This document shows positions 7,480-16,377 of a stretch of 43,185 bases of DNA, piece after piece. Source of the DNA: Oscillospiraceae bacterium (lineage in GTDB: Bacteria; Bacillota; Clostridia; Oscillospirales; Oscillospiraceae); NCBI GenBank assembly GCA_022801715.1, contig JAAWSV010000019.1:1-43185 (forward strand). Direction: 5' to 3'. The position numbers and the translations under genes are program-made. Within the stretch, counting starts at the first letter, position 1; each line of letters opens with the position of its first letter. Below the pieces are notes generated by a model, which saw only the letters and a list, made by a program, of their open reading frames with translations, was not told where the DNA came from and did not search any database.

Positions 7480-8364
7480 ATGGGTAGGACATCCGGCAGA
7501 TCCTTAGCCATGCTGACTGCCGCCATGGCCCTCTGGGGAACCATCGGCGTGTTCCGGCGGGCCATCCCCCTGTCCTCGGGACTGGTGGCCTTTTTTCGAG
7601 GTGTCATCGGCGCGCTGTTCCTGATTCTCCTGACCAGGGCCCAGGGACGGCGGGTATTTCGCGGCATCGGAGGGCGAAAAGTCTCACTTCTGCTCCTCTC
7701 CGGGGCGGTGATGGGGATCAACTGGATTCTGCTCTTTGAGGCCTACCGCTTCACCTCGGTCTCCGTGGCCACACTGTGCTACTACATGGAGCCCACCTTC
7801 CTGATCCTCACCTCCCCCCTGTTCCTCCGGGAGCCATTGACGGCGCGAAAGGGCCTCTGCGCCGCCGTCTCCCTCTTGGGGATGGCCTTGGTCTCCGGCA
7901 TTCTCGACGGCACGCCCCCTCAGACAGGGGAGTGGCGGGGCATCCTGCTGGGCTTAGGGGCGGCGGTGCTCTACACCACGGTGGTGCTGCTGAACAAGGG
8001 GACAGCGGGGATGGATCCCTATGAAAAGAGCATCATACAGCTCACCACCGCGGCGGCGATTCTCCTGCCCTACCTGCTGGTGACCGAGGACTTCACCGCG
8101 CTGTCCCTCACAGGGGAGGCGGCGGTAATGCTTCTGGTCATCGGCGTACTGCACACCGGGGTGGCCTACGCGCTGTACTTCGGCTCCATGGAGGGTCTTC
8201 AGGCCCAGACCATCGCCATCTTCAGCTATATCGACCCAGTCACCGCCCTGCTTCTCTCGGCCCTCATGCTGTCGGAGCGAATGAGCACTCCAGCAATCCT
8301 CGGAGCAGTCCTGATCTTGGCCTCCGCTGTTGTCAGCGAGCTGGAACCGATGAAAGGAGGCTGA
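7480..8364 (+). CDS. EamA/DMT-family inner-membrane transporter
   Basis: A 294-aa drug/metabolite transporter with about ten membrane spans in two EamA repeats. The first repeat begins A-A-M-A-L-W-G-T-I-G-V-F and includes E-A-Y-R-F-T-S-V-S-V-A-T-L-C-Y-Y; the second carries G-V-A-Y-A-L-Y-F-G-S-M. The family exports metabolites, amino acids or drugs; the substrate cannot be read from sequence. It begins 10 nt after the upstream hydrolase stop with AGGAG overlapping that stop, and its last codons hold the ribosome binding site of the next gene, so the three genes are co-expressed. Confidence 0.92.
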   Translation: MGRTSGRSLAMLTAAMALWGTIGVFRRAIPLSSGLVAFFRGVIGALFLILLTRAQGRRVFRGIGGRKVSLLLLSGAVMGINWILLFEAYRFTSVSVATLCYYMEPTFLILTSPLFLREPLTARKGLCAAVSLLGMALVSGILDGTPPQTGEWRGILLGLGAAVLYTTVVLLNKGTAGMDPYEKSIIQLTTAAAILLPYLLVTEDFTALSLTGEAAVMLLVIGVLHTGVAYALYFGSMEGLQAQTIAIFSYIDPVTALLLSALMLSERMSTPAILGAVLILASAVVSELEPMKGG

Positions 8365-8368
8365 TCTC

Positions 8369-9109
8369 TTGCCGCATCAACCCTGCGCACGGCTTCTCTC
8401 CGGCGGGGAGACCGCCGTCCTTTTTGTACACGGCATCCTCGGAACACCGGACCACTTCAGCCCCTTCCTGTCCCTCGTTCCCCCCGAATACTCGGTAATA
8501 AACCTCCTTTTAGAGGGCCACGGCGGCAGTGTGCGGGACTTTTCCGCCGCCTCCATGGACCGGTGGAAGCAGCAGGTCCGCAAAGCCCTTCAAAGACTCC
8601 GCACGGACCACAACCGGGTAGTGATTGCCGCCCACTCCATGGGCACGCTCCTTGCCCTGCAGGAGGCCGTCAAAGAGCCCGCAGCGGCGCTGTTTCTCCT
8701 GAATATCCCCCTCTCCGTCCGACCCACACCCCAGCTGCTTTCCACGGTGTGGGCGGTCTGCCGCAGCCGTTCTCCCCTCGACGATCAGCGGCTTTTAGCC
8801 GCACGGAGCGCCTGCAGCATTCAGCAGGACCCCTGCTTCTGGCGATACTTAGGATGGCTGCCCCGGTATGCAGAGCTGTTTTCAGAAATCGGAAGGACCC
8901 GTAAACTCGTGCAGAGCCTGAGCGTCCCCTGCTATGCGTATTTCTCCTTGAAGGATGAGATGGTCTCTCCCAAATCCGCCGGATTTCTCGCGGGAACCCC
9001 CTCTATTACGGTTAAAACCTTGGCGGACTCCGGCCACTTCTACTATGCGCCGGAGGACCTGCGGCTGCTCCAAGCGGATTTCTCCCATATACTGCATCCC
9101 CTCCCCTAA
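8369..9109 (+). CDS. Alpha/beta hydrolase (serine aminopeptidase/esterase-like)
   Basis: A 246-aa alpha/beta hydrolase starting at TTG, with AAAGGAGG 9 nt upstream inside the end of the EamA gene. The oxyanion segment is F-V-H-G-I-L-G-T-P-D-H-F, the nucleophile lies in A-H-S-M-G (Ser90, with Ala in the first position of the usual G-x-S-x-G), an acid is in S-L-K-D-E-M, and the His is in D-S-G-H-F-Y-Y. This resembles carboxylesterase/monoacylglycerol lipase-type proteins. It is unrelated in detail to the first hydrolase of the operon. The operon ends at a bidirectional terminator. Confidence 0.88.
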   Translation: MPHQPCARLLSGGETAVLFVHGILGTPDHFSPFLSLVPPEYSVINLLLEGHGGSVRDFSAASMDRWKQQVRKALQRLRTDHNRVVIAAHSMGTLLALQEAVKEPAAALFLLNIPLSVRPTPQLLSTVWAVCRSRSPLDDQRLLAARSACSIQQDPCFWRYLGWLPRYAELFSEIGRTRKLVQSLSVPCYAYFSLKDEMVSPKSAGFLAGTPSITVKTLADSGHFYYAPEDLRLLQADFSHILHPLP

Positions 9110-9118
9110 GCGCAAAAA

Positions 9119-9158
9119 AGCCCATTGCTGTACATCGTACGCTGTACAGCAATGGGCT
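9119..9158. terminator. Bidirectional terminator between hydrolase operon and rplQ
   Basis: A perfect 16-bp stem (9119-9134 with 9143-9158) has an 8-nt loop. The minus strand leaves the stem into TTTTTT and the plus strand into CTTTCCTTT. It ends both the plus-strand hydrolase operon and the minus-strand ribosomal super-operon, 26 nt past the rplQ stop. Confidence 0.92.
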
Positions 9159-9183
9159 CTTTCCTTTGTTGATCCCTCTCCGG

Positions 9184-9525
9184 TCAGACCAGCTCAATCA
9201 TGGCGGTCTCCGCGGCGTCGCCGCGGCGGATGCCGGTGCGGGTGATGCGGGTATAGCCGCCGTTGCGCTCTGTGTAGGTGGGGGCGATCTCCTTGAACAG
9301 CTTCTTCACCACATCCTCACGGGTGATGAAAGCCATGGCCTGACGGTAGGCCGCCAGATCACCCTTCTTGCCTAAGGTGATCATCTTCTCAGCCATAGGA
9401 CGGATCTCCTTGGCACGGGTGACGGTGGTCTCCATCTTCCCCTTGTCCAGGAAATCAGTCACCTGCTGACGGAGCATCGCTCTGCGCTGATCGGTAGTCT
9501 TACCGAGCTTACGAGTTCCGGGCAT
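9184..9525 (-). CDS. rplQ: 50S ribosomal protein L17
   Basis: A 113-aa L17 beginning [14 protein letters not shown], the conserved N-terminus of the family, at the usual length for Firmicutes. L17 sits near the peptide exit tunnel. It is the last gene of the ribosomal super-operon. The start at 9525 has AAGGAGG just upstream. The frame stays open for 74 more codons upstream, but that stretch has no similarity to L17 and no ribosome binding site. Confidence 0.97.
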   Translation of the reverse strand: MPGTRKLGKTTDQRRAMLRQQVTDFLDKGKMETTVTRAKEIRPMAEKMITLGKKGDLAAYRQAMAFITREDVVKKLFKEIAPTYTERNGGYTRITRTGIRRGDAAETAMIELV

Positions 9526-9782
9526 TGTTGGTTTCCTCCTTAAAAGGCTATTGTCCTCCTGCCCTGCCGGGCAGTTTACAATCCTGCCGTCCCTGTGCCC
9601 TGCGGTGAGCACATACAAATCCCCCCACAAGGGAAATCTTCTGTCACCTTGCGGAAATATCGGACTTGTCAGGCACAGGGAGGCGAAATGAACATTTTGT
9701 GATCCTCTCCCCAAAGGGACACGCTCCGTCAAGCTTTTGCCGCGCAAAAGCCAGCGCTGCCGCTGTCCCGCGGGAAAAAGAA
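9526..9782 (-). other. 257-nt rpoA-rplQ intercistronic region
   Basis: These two genes are normally a few tens of bases apart. The gap contains a short hairpin (TTTTGCGCGGCAAAA near 9737-9751) and widely spaced inverted arms CCCTGTGCC (9593-9601) and GGCACAGGG (9672-9680). No start codon with a ribosome binding site, promoter consensus or known RNA motif is evident. Confidence 0.4.
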
Positions 9783-10733
9783 TTAACTATTCTCCTTGTC
9801 CGCCAAGGCCAGACCCATCATAGACAGCTTGTTGATCACTTCCTCCAGGGACTTGCGGCCCAAGTTGCGCACCTTCATCATCTCATCCTCGGTCTTGGAG
9901 ATCAGATCCTCCACCGTATTGATGTTGGCGCGCTTGAGGCAGTTAAAGCTGCGCACGCTGAGATCCAGTTCCTCGATGGTCAGCTCCAGCACCTTGTCGC
10001 GCTGTGTCTCGGCCTTCTCCACCACCGTGGACTTCGAGCCCACCGTCTCACTGAGATCGGTGAACAGCGCGAAGTGGTCACAGAGGATCTTGGCGCCCAA
10101 GGACACCGCGTCCCGGGCGGAGATGGTGGAGTCGGTCCACACCTCAAGGGTCAGCTTATCGAAGTCGGTCATATTCCCCACTCGGGTATTCTCCACCGTG
10201 TAGTTCACCTTATAGACAGGCGTGTAGATGGAGTCCACGGGAATCACACCGATCACGGTCTGACTGCTCTTGTTGCGATCGGCGCTCACATAGCCGCGGC
10301 CGTGGCTGAGGGTGATCTCCATGTTCAGAGACGCCCCCGCCCCCAGAGTGGCAATGTGCAGATCGGGGTTTAAGACCTCCACCTCTCCGTCGCTCTTGAT
10401 GTCGCCGGCGGTGACGTCGCAGGGACCTACCGCCTCAATAAACACCGTCTTGACGCCGTCGCTGTGGAGCTTGGTGATCAGTCCCTTGATGTTCAGTACG
10501 ATCTCCGTCACATCCTCCTTCACGCCGGGGATGGTGGTAAATTCGTGCTGCACACCGGCGATCTTGATGCTGGTGGCGGCGGTGCCGGGCAGAGAGGAGA
10601 GCATGATCCGGCGCAGGGCATTGCCCAGCGTCGTACCGTAGCCGCGCTCCAAAGGCTCAATGACATACTTGCCGTAGGAGTCGTCACTGGGGGTCTCAAT
10701 ACACTCGATCTGGGGCTTTTCAATTTCAATCAT
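9783..10733 (-). CDS. rpoA: DNA-directed RNA polymerase subunit alpha
   Basis: A 316-aa alpha subunit, typical length for Firmicutes. The N-terminal assembly domain shows [14 protein letters not shown]; after a linker around residues 230-245 the C-terminal domain shows [12 protein letters not shown] and V-R-N-L-G-R-K-S-L, which bind UP-element DNA and activators. It lies between rpsD and rplQ in the alpha operon arrangement, with an unusually long gap to rplQ. Confidence 0.98.
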   Translation of the reverse strand: MIEIEKPQIECIETPSDDSYGKYVIEPLERGYGTTLGNALRRIMLSSLPGTAATSIKIAGVQHEFTTIPGVKEDVTEIVLNIKGLITKLHSDGVKTVFIEAVGPCDVTAGDIKSDGEVEVLNPDLHIATLGAGASLNMEITLSHGRGYVSADRNKSSQTVIGVIPVDSIYTPVYKVNYTVENTRVGNMTDFDKLTLEVWTDSTISARDAVSLGAKILCDHFALFTDLSETVGSKSTVVEKAETQRDKVLELTIEELDLSVRSFNCLKRANINTVEDLISKTEDEMMKVRNLGRKSLEEVINKLSMMGLALADKENS

Positions 10734-10814
10734 GCAGTTACCCTCCTTCTTTCGGTAAGCAATTTACTTACACTAAATTCCACTTGTCTGCGCAGTGAGG
10801 GTATATCGACCCTA

Positions 10815-11444
10815 TTACTTGGAGTACAGCTCAACGATGAGGTGCTCCTCGATGGGCAGATCAATATCCTCGCGGGCGGGAACTGCAACAACCTTGGCAA
10901 CCTTGTTCGCCTGATCGAACTCAAGCCACTTGGGAACCACGCGGGAGGCGTTGGCCTCCAGGGAGCCCTTGAACTTCTCTAAGCTGCGGGAGCCCTCCTT
11001 CAGCTCGATGACCTCGCCGGTCTTCACCTGGTAGGAGGGGATGTTCACCTTCTTGCCGTTGACAGTGAAGTGGCCATGGCGGACCAGCTGACGGGCCTCG
11101 GCCCGGCTCATGGCGAAGCCAAGGCGGTACACCACGTTGTCCAAACGGGACTCCAGGATGGCCAGCAGGTTCTCACCGGCCTGGCCCTTGCGCTTCTCGG
11201 CCAGCTCGAAGTAGTGGGCGAACTGGCTCTCGGAGACGCCGTAGTACCGGCGGGCCTTCTGCTTCTCGCGCAGCTGCACGCCGTACTCAGAGAGCTTCTT
11301 ATTCCGTGCGTTGCCATGCTGGCCAGGCGCGTAGGCCCGGCGCTCAATGGCGCACTTGTCCGTATAGCAGCGATCGCCCTTCAGGAAGAGCTTCTGGCCC
11401 TCTCTGCGGCAGAGGCGGCAGACTGCTCCGGTATATCTTGCCAT
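10815..11444 (-). CDS. rpsD: 30S ribosomal protein S4, zinc-binding form
   Basis: A 209-aa S4. N-terminal Cys9, Cys12, Cys26 and Cys31 form a zinc site, marking the C+ form. The C-terminal S4 RNA-binding domain is clear: [13 protein letters not shown] followed by [13 protein letters not shown]4 nucleates 30S assembly. In many Firmicutes rpsD is a separate gene; here it sits between rpsK and rpoA as in most clostridia. Confidence 0.98.
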   Translation of the reverse strand: MARYTGAVCRLCRREGQKLFLKGDRCYTDKCAIERRAYAPGQHGNARNKKLSEYGVQLREKQKARRYYGVSESQFAHYFELAEKRKGQAGENLLAILESRLDNVVYRLGFAMSRAEARQLVRHGHFTVNGKKVNIPSYQVKTGEVIELKEGSRSLEKFKGSLEANASRVVPKWLEFDQANKVAKVVAVPAREDIDLPIEEHLIVELYSK

Positions 11445-11470
11445 AATGCTTTATACCTCCTATGATTCTA

Positions 11471-11872
11471 TTAAACGCGGCGGCGCTTGGGGGGGCGGCA
11501 GCCATTGTGGGGGATGGGGGTGACATCCTTGATCATGGTCACCTCCAGGCCCACGGCCTGCAGTGCGCGGATGGCGGCCTCACGGCCCTGGCCGGGGCCC
11601 TTCACAAAGACCTCCACGGTCTTGAGTCCGTGCTCCATGGCGGCCCGGGCAGCCACCTCGGCGGCAGTCTGGGCGGCGAAGGGAGTGGACTTCTTGCTGC
11701 CGCGGAACCCCTGACCACCGGAGGAGGCCCAGGAGATCGCGTTGCCCTGTGTATCGGTAACAGTTACCATGGTGTTATTGAAGGAAGAACGGATATGGAC
11801 CTGGCCCTTTTCGATGTTCTTCTTTTCGCGGCGGCGGCGGATAACCTTCTTGCCAGTCTTAGGTGCAGCCAT
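11471..11872 (-). CDS. rpsK: 30S ribosomal protein S11
   Basis: A 133-aa S11 with [15 protein letters not shown], the [14 protein letters not shown] segment, and the C-terminal [14 protein letters not shown]11 lies on the 30S platform near the mRNA exit. It is 15 nt from rpsM and 26 nt from rpsD. Confidence 0.98.
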   Translation of the reverse strand: MAAPKTGKKVIRRRREKKNIEKGQVHIRSSFNNTMVTVTDTQGNAISWASSGGQGFRGSKKSTPFAAQTAAEVAARAAMEHGLKTVEVFVKGPGQGREAAIRALQAVGLEVTMIKDVTPIPHNGCRPPKRRRV

Positions 11873-11887
11873 TTTCTTTCTCCCTCC

Positions 11888-12256
11888 TTACTTCTTCTTG
11901 TTGGCAATGGTCTTCTTGGGACCCTTGCGGGTGCGGGCGTTGGTCTTGCTGCGCTGGCCGCGGACAGGCAGACCCCGGCGGTGACGGATGCCGCGGTAGC
12001 AGCCGATCTCCGTCAGACGCTTGATGTCTAAAGCCACGGAGCGGCGCAGATCGCCCTCCACCATATAGCCGTGGTCGATGGCCTCACGGAGCTTGGTCTC
12101 CTCGGCCTCGGTGAGGTCCTTCACGCGGGTGTCGGGGTTGATCCCCGTCTGCGCCAAGATGTCCTTGGCGCTCTTTCTGCCAATACCGTAGATGTAAGTC
12201 AAACCGATCTCGATTCGCTTATCCTTGGGCAGGTCAATACCGGCAATTCTTGCCAT
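11888..12256 (-). CDS. rpsM: 30S ribosomal protein S13
   Basis: A 122-aa S13 with the start [19 protein letters not shown] and the C-terminal basic segment [19 protein letters not shown] that contacts tRNA at the P site. Family length is 118-125 aa. Confidence 0.98.
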   Translation of the reverse strand: MARIAGIDLPKDKRIEIGLTYIYGIGRKSAKDILAQTGINPDTRVKDLTEAEETKLREAIDHGYMVEGDLRRSVALDIKRLTEIGCYRGIRHRRGLPVRGQRSKTNARTRKGPKKTIANKKK

Positions 12257-12280
12257 AGCTTACAGCACCTCCAATTTCAC

Positions 12281-12394
12281 TTAGCCCTGTCTCTGCTTGT
12301 GCTTGGGATTCTCGCAGATGACCATAACGCGGCCCTTGCGACGGATGATCTTGCACTTTTCACACATGGGCTTGACGGACGGTCTTACTTTCAT
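12281..12394 (-). CDS. rpmJ: 50S ribosomal protein L36, zinc-binding form
   Basis: A 37-aa protein starting [11 protein letters not shown]. Cys11, Cys14, Cys27 and His32 form the zinc ribbon of the C+ form. It lies between infA and rpsM, its standard place, with an AGGAGG-type site upstream. Confidence 0.97.
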   Translation of the reverse strand: MKVRPSVKPMCEKCKIIRRKGRVMVICENPKHKQRQG

Positions 12395-12405
12395 AGCTTT
12401 ACCTC

Positions 12406-12624
12406 CTACTTACTGCGCCAAGTAATCCGGCCGCGGGTCAGGTCATAGGGGCTCATCTCCACTGTGACCTTATCACCGGGCAGAATTCTGATGAAATTCA
12501 TTCTGAGTTTTCCAGAAATGAACGCCAAAATGGTGTGTCCATTTCCAATGTCCACCTTGAATGTGGTGTTGGGCAGCGCCTCAATGACGACGCCCTCGAC
12601 TTCGATCATATCGGATTTTGCCAA
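12406..12624 (-). CDS. infA: Translation initiation factor IF-1
   Basis: A 72-aa S1/OB-fold protein: [13 protein letters not shown], then [14 protein letters not shown] and [14 protein letters not shown]-1 occupies the A site during initiation. It is 3 nt downstream of the KOW-domain gene and 12 nt upstream of rpmJ. Confidence 0.97.
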   Translation of the reverse strand: MAKSDMIEVEGVVIEALPNTTFKVDIGNGHTILAFISGKLRMNFIRILPGDKVTVEMSPYDLTRGRITWRSK

Positions 12625-12627
12625 GTG

Positions 12628-12912
12628 TTATCCCTCCTGGTCTGGATTACCCCCCTCACCCAACTGGGTCAGGGTCCTGCGGAGTTCACTGTTGGTGATC
12701 TTCTCTCCGCCTTTGATCTTTTCGGCCACACGGGTATGCTGCACCTCCACACGCTCGGCGTGTCTGCGCTTTTTGCGCTTGGGTGCCTCCATCTTCCGCA
12801 GCTTGCCGTCTGCCAGCAGAAGGAACTCCCCCTCTGTCTCCAAGACAAAGAAGAGCTTTCCCTGATCTCTGCCGGCGATGGATCGTACAACATCTGATCT
12901 GGCAATGTCCAT
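12628..12912 (-). CDS. KOW-domain RNA-binding protein (L14E/L6E/L27E-like) in the spc operon
   Basis: A 94-aa protein with an N-terminal KOW-type fold: D-V-V-R-S-I-A-G-R-D-Q-G-K-L-F-F-V-L, then a strongly basic segment A-P-K-R-K-K-R-R-H-A-E-R-V. As I recall, a gene of this family sits between map and infA in many clostridia. Contact with the ribosome or with the nascent 30S is likely but unproven. ATG at 12912 is used here; TTG at 12918 has better spacing to GGAGAG and is a valid alternative start. It is 7 nt after the map stop. Confidence 0.85.
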   Translation of the reverse strand: MDIARSDVVRSIAGRDQGKLFFVLETEGEFLLLADGKLRKMEAPKRKKRRHAERVEVQHTRVAEKIKGGEKITNSELRRTLTQLGEGGNPDQEG

Positions 12913-12919
12913 GGGCAAG

Positions 12920-13678
12920 TCACTCTCCGGGCTCTGGAAGGGTGAGCAGTTCCGGCTCCCCGTCCGTAATCAGGATGGTATTCTCATAGTGGGCGGAGAG
13001 GCTGCCGTCGGCGGTCTTTACCGTCCAGCCGTCGGGCAGGACATAGCTGCCCGCCCCGCCGGCGTTCACCATAGGCTCCACCGCAATGGTCATCCCGCGG
13101 AGGAGTCTGGGCCGCTGGCGGCTCTCCACATAGTTGGGCACCTCCGGGTCCTCGTGCATCGCCCGGCCCACCCCGTGGCCCACATACTCGCGGACCACGG
13201 AGAAGCCGTTTTGCTCCACATAGGTCTGTACCGCACGGGAGATATCCGGTACACGGTACCCCTCCCGCGCGAACCTGAGGCCCTCAAAGAAGCTCTGCCG
13301 GGTGACGGCGATAAGCCTTTGAGCCTCGGAGGAGATCCTTCCGCAGGGGAAGGTAGCCGCGCAGTCGCCGTGGAAACCGTCCTTGAAGGCCCCCACGTCG
13401 ATGGAGACGATGTCCCCCTCCCGCAGCACCCGCTTCCCCGGGATACCGTGTATGATCTCGTCGTTGACGCTGACACACACGCTGGCGGGATAGCCGTGGT
13501 AGTGCAGGAAGGAGGGGGTCGCCCCCTGTGACTTGATGAAGCGGAACACTGCTTTGTCGATTTCTTGGGTTGTTACGCCGGGGGTCACCATTTCCCCTGC
13601 CAAGGCACGGGCTGCCGCGGTAATTTTTCCCGCCCGGCGCATCAGTTCGATCTCCTGCTGGGACTTTAACGTGATCAT
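12920..13678 (-). CDS. map: Methionine aminopeptidase, type I
   Basis: A 252-aa type I enzyme that removes the initiator Met from nascent proteins. Metal-ligand regions are visible: I-V-S-I-D-V-G-A-F and G-D-C-A-A-T-F (two Asp), G-H-G-V-G-R-A-M-H-E-D-P (His), and A-V-E-P-M-V (Glu). No N-terminal zinc-finger extension. Its ATG overlaps the adk stop by 4 bp (ATGA), so translation is coupled. Confidence 0.97.
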   Translation of the reverse strand: MITLKSQQEIELMRRAGKITAAARALAGEMVTPGVTTQEIDKAVFRFIKSQGATPSFLHYHGYPASVCVSVNDEIIHGIPGKRVLREGDIVSIDVGAFKDGFHGDCAATFPCGRISSEAQRLIAVTRQSFFEGLRFAREGYRVPDISRAVQTYVEQNGFSVVREYVGHGVGRAMHEDPEVPNYVESRQRPRLLRGMTIAVEPMVNAGGAGSYVLPDGWTVKTADGSLSAHYENTILITDGEPELLTLPEPGE

Positions 13679-14313
13679 TGTTCCATCCCCAGTACAGTGA
13701 GAATCGCGTCGTTGGTGGCCTCCTTGCTGCCGGAGACCGCCACGCGCTTGAGAAGGCCCCGCTCCTCATAGAAGCCGATCAGAGGGGCCGTCTCCTTATG
13801 ATAGACCTTGAGACGCTCACGGACTGTCTCCGGCGTATCATCCTTCCGCTGGATCAGCTTGCCGCCGCAGTGGTCGCAGATCCCCTCCACCTTGGGGGGA
13901 ACTGCCTCCACATTGTAGCTGGAGCCGCAGGCCTCGCAGACCCGGCGGCCCGACATGCGGCGAAGGATCTCCTCCTCGCTGATCTCGATGGCAACCACTG
14001 CATCAATCTGAATCCCGGCCTTCTCAATGGCCTCCGCCTGTCCGATGGTGCGGGGGACGCCGTCCAAGATGGCGCCCTTGGCACAGTCCGGCTGGCTGAG
14101 CCGCTCACCAATGATGCCGATGATCACTTCATCGGGCACCAGCCGGCCGGCGTCCATATAGGACTTGGCTTTGAGCCCGGTAGCTGTGCCGTCGCGGATG
14201 GCGGCACGCAGGATATTCCCTGTGGAGATGCTGGGAATCCCCAGCTTCTCACACAGGATCTCCGCCTGAGTGCCCTTTCCGGCACCAGGGGCGCCCAATA
14301 AAATCAGATTCAT
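13675..14313 (-). CDS. adk: Adenylate kinase, zinc-LID form
   Basis: A 212-aa adenylate kinase (ATP + AMP = 2 ADP). P-loop G-A-P-G-A-G-K-G-T at residues 7-15, the N-M-P-binding helix, and a LID with two C-x-x-C pairs (C-E-A-C and C-D-H-C) that bind zinc, as in many Gram-positives. The start at 14313 has AAGGAGG at correct spacing; an ATG 18 bases upstream lacks one. It lies between secY (10 nt) and map (4-bp overlap). Confidence 0.97.
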   Translation of the reverse strand: MNLILLGAPGAGKGTQAEILCEKLGIPSISTGNILRAAIRDGTATGLKAKSYMDAGRLVPDEVIIGIIGERLSQPDCAKGAILDGVPRTIGQAEAIEKAGIQIDAVVAIEISEEEILRRMSGRRVCEACGSSYNVEAVPPKVEGICDHCGGKLIQRKDDTPETVRERLKVYHKETAPLIGFYEERGLLKRVAVSGSKEATNDAILTVLGMEQ

Positions 14314-14323
14314 ACGTTCCTCC

Positions 14324-15724
14324 TTATTCAAGGAAACCCTTGTACTGACGCATGAGCATCTGGCTCTCCAGCGCCTGCACAGTCTCCAGCGCCACGCCTA
14401 CCACGATGATCACCGACGTACCGCCGATGGCCAGCGCGCTGGTGGGCAGGAACTTGCCGGCGATCAGAGGCACAATGGCCACGATGCCCAAGTAGATGGC
14501 GCCAAAGAGGGTGATCTTCGAGAGGACCTTGGCAATGAAGTCGCTGGTGGGCTTGCCCGGACGGAAGCCGGGGATGAACCCGCCGTTCTTCTTCAGGTTG
14601 TTGGAGATCTCGATGGGGTTGAACTGGATGGTGGAGTAGAAATAGCTGAAGCCGATGATCATCAGGAAGTACACCACCATATAGAGGATCGACTTGGAGT
14701 CGAAGAAGCTGTAGATGCTGTAGGCCGTGGTCTCCTTCTCGGGGATGCCGACGAAGGTCCAGATGGTCACAGGCAGCGAGGCGATGGACTGGGCGAAGAT
14801 GATGGGCAGCACGCCGGACATATTCACCTTCATGGGAAGGTGCGTAGACTGGCCGCCGTACATCTTCCGGCCCACCTGACGCTTGGCGTACTGCACGGGG
14901 ATGCGCCGCTCGGCATCGCTGACAAAGACGATCAGCACGATCAGCAGCAGCACGCCCAAGAGGATCAGGGGAATCACCCAAGGCGCCATGGCCCGGCTCA
15001 GGTACTGATCCGCCATATCAGCGATACGATCCGCCTTTTGGGCGGGGTACTGGGCAGTGAAACTGCTGATCAAGCCCTCCCGGGTAATGAGGCCGTCCTT
15101 CACGCCGGACCAGATGGTCACGCCCTCCATCATGCCGCTGATGGCGCTGGGAATGCGGGAGATGATACCGGCAAAGAGGATCATGGAGATGCCGTTGCCC
15201 ACACCGAACTCGTTGACCTGCTCACCCAGCCACATCAGGAAGGAGGAGCCGGCCACGAAGGACACGATGATCACCAAGGCGGGCCAGATCCCCGTGCTCT
15301 CCAGCAGGTAGTTGGTTTTCAGGATGCTGTAGTAGCCCCAAGCCTGCAAAAGAGCGATAGCCACGGTGGAGTAGCGGGTGATGGCCTGAATCTTCTTCTT
15401 GCCCTCCTCGCCGCCCTCCCGCTGCATCCGCTCCAAGGCCGGGATGGCCACGGTGAGCAGCTGGATGATGATGGAGCTGTTGATATAGGGCTGGATGCCC
15501 AAGGCAAACAGTGTGGCCATGGACAGCGCGCCGCCGGTCATCATGTTGAGAAGGCCAAGGAAGGTGCTTCCCATGCTCTCAAAGGTGGCCTCCAGCTGCC
15601 TGCCGTCAATAAAGGGCACGGGGATGGCGCTGCCGATGCGATAAATGAGCAGGATGAGCAAAGTAAACGTGATCTTCTTCCGCAGCTCGGGAATGCCCCA
15701 TGCCTTGCGTACTGTTTGGATCAT
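14324..15724 (-). CDS. secY: Preprotein translocase channel SecY
   Basis: A 466-aa membrane protein with ten predicted spans, the protein-conducting channel used with SecA. It has the conserved start W-G-I-P-E-L-R-K-K-I, plug region G-G-A-L-S-M-A-T-L-F-A-L-G-I-Q-P-Y-I-N-S-S-I, and the cytosolic loop G-F-I-P-G-F-R-P-G-K-P-T. It lies in the standard spc position between rplO and adk. The antisense frame also stays open over this region because of codon bias. Confidence 0.98.
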   Translation of the reverse strand: MIQTVRKAWGIPELRKKITFTLLILLIYRIGSAIPVPFIDGRQLEATFESMGSTFLGLLNMMTGGALSMATLFALGIQPYINSSIIIQLLTVAIPALERMQREGGEEGKKKIQAITRYSTVAIALLQAWGYYSILKTNYLLESTGIWPALVIIVSFVAGSSFLMWLGEQVNEFGVGNGISMILFAGIISRIPSAISGMMEGVTIWSGVKDGLITREGLISSFTAQYPAQKADRIADMADQYLSRAMAPWVIPLILLGVLLLIVLIVFVSDAERRIPVQYAKRQVGRKMYGGQSTHLPMKVNMSGVLPIIFAQSIASLPVTIWTFVGIPEKETTAYSIYSFFDSKSILYMVVYFLMIIGFSYFYSTIQFNPIEISNNLKKNGGFIPGFRPGKPTSDFIAKVLSKITLFGAIYLGIVAIVPLIAGKFLPTSALAIGGTSVIIVVGVALETVQALESQMLMRQYKGFLE

Positions 15725-15725
15725 A

Positions 15726-16166
15726 TTACTTCACCTCCGCCTTTCCACCCGCTGCCTCGATGGCCTCTTTGGCAGACTGGGAGAAGGCAGAAGCCTCGAC
15801 AGTGAGTTTTTTGGTGATCTTACCGTTGCCTAAGACCTTGTAGCCGTAGGGGCACTTGCTCAGGATGCCCTTCTCAAGCAGCGCCGCCGCGGTGACGGTG
15901 TCGCCGTCGTTAAAGGCATTCAGCGCGCTGAGGTTGATGATCTCCAGGGGCTTGGCGAAGATGTTGTTGAAGCCGCGCTTGGGGACCCGGCGGGCCAAGG
16001 GCATCTGGCCGCCTTCAAAGCCGACACGGATACCGCCGCCGCTGCGGGCCTTCTGACCCTTGTGGCCGCGGCCAGCGGTCTTGCCGTTGCCGGTACCGGC
16101 GCCGCGGCCCTTGCGCTTCCCAACATGGGTGGAGCCGGCGGCGGGGGACAGTTCATGCAGATTCAT
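15726..16166 (-). CDS. rplO: 50S ribosomal protein L15
   Basis: A 146-aa L15 with the glycine-rich N-terminus [20 protein letters not shown] and C-terminal [12 protein letters not shown]. Its stop is 1 nt before the secY start codon region, so the two are tightly coupled. Confidence 0.98.
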   Translation of the reverse strand: MNLHELSPAAGSTHVGKRKGRGAGTGNGKTAGRGHKGQKARSGGGIRVGFEGGQMPLARRVPKRGFNNIFAKPLEIINLSALNAFNDGDTVTAAALLEKGILSKCPYGYKVLGNGKITKKLTVEASAFSQSAKEAIEAAGGKAEVK

Positions 16167-16180
16167 TTTCCGGTACCTCC

Positions 16181-16363
16181 TTACTTGCTCTCTTCAACGC
16201 TGAGCAGGTAGCCGATCTTGGCGATCTTGCCCCGCGTCTGTGCATTGTCGGGCTGCACGGTGATATCACCGATCTTCCGCAGACCCAGAGAATTGGCAGT
16301 GGCGATGTGCTTTTCCAATCTGCCGCTGAGGCTCTTGACGAGCTTGATGTTCAGATTTGCCAT
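16181..16363 (-). CDS. rpmD: 50S ribosomal protein L30
   Basis: A 60-aa L30: [11 protein letters not shown], then the helix and [11 protein letters not shown]. Typical bacterial length. The start at 16363 follows GGAGG; a longer frame upstream is a rpsE overlap artefact. Confidence 0.96.
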   Translation of the reverse strand: MANLNIKLVKSLSGRLEKHIATANSLGLRKIGDITVQPDNAQTRGKIAKIGYLLSVEESK

Positions 16364-16377
16364 GTCACACACCCTCC

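Noticed and set aside
9526-9747. N-terminal extension of rplQ by 74 codons
   Set aside because: The extension does not resemble L17, and AAGGAGG directly precedes the conventional ATG at 9525.
14270-15805. 511-codon open frame antisense to secY
   Set aside because: secY is certain by homology; the antisense frame arises from GC-rich third positions, has a His/Asp/Gly-rich nonsense composition and no ribosome binding site.
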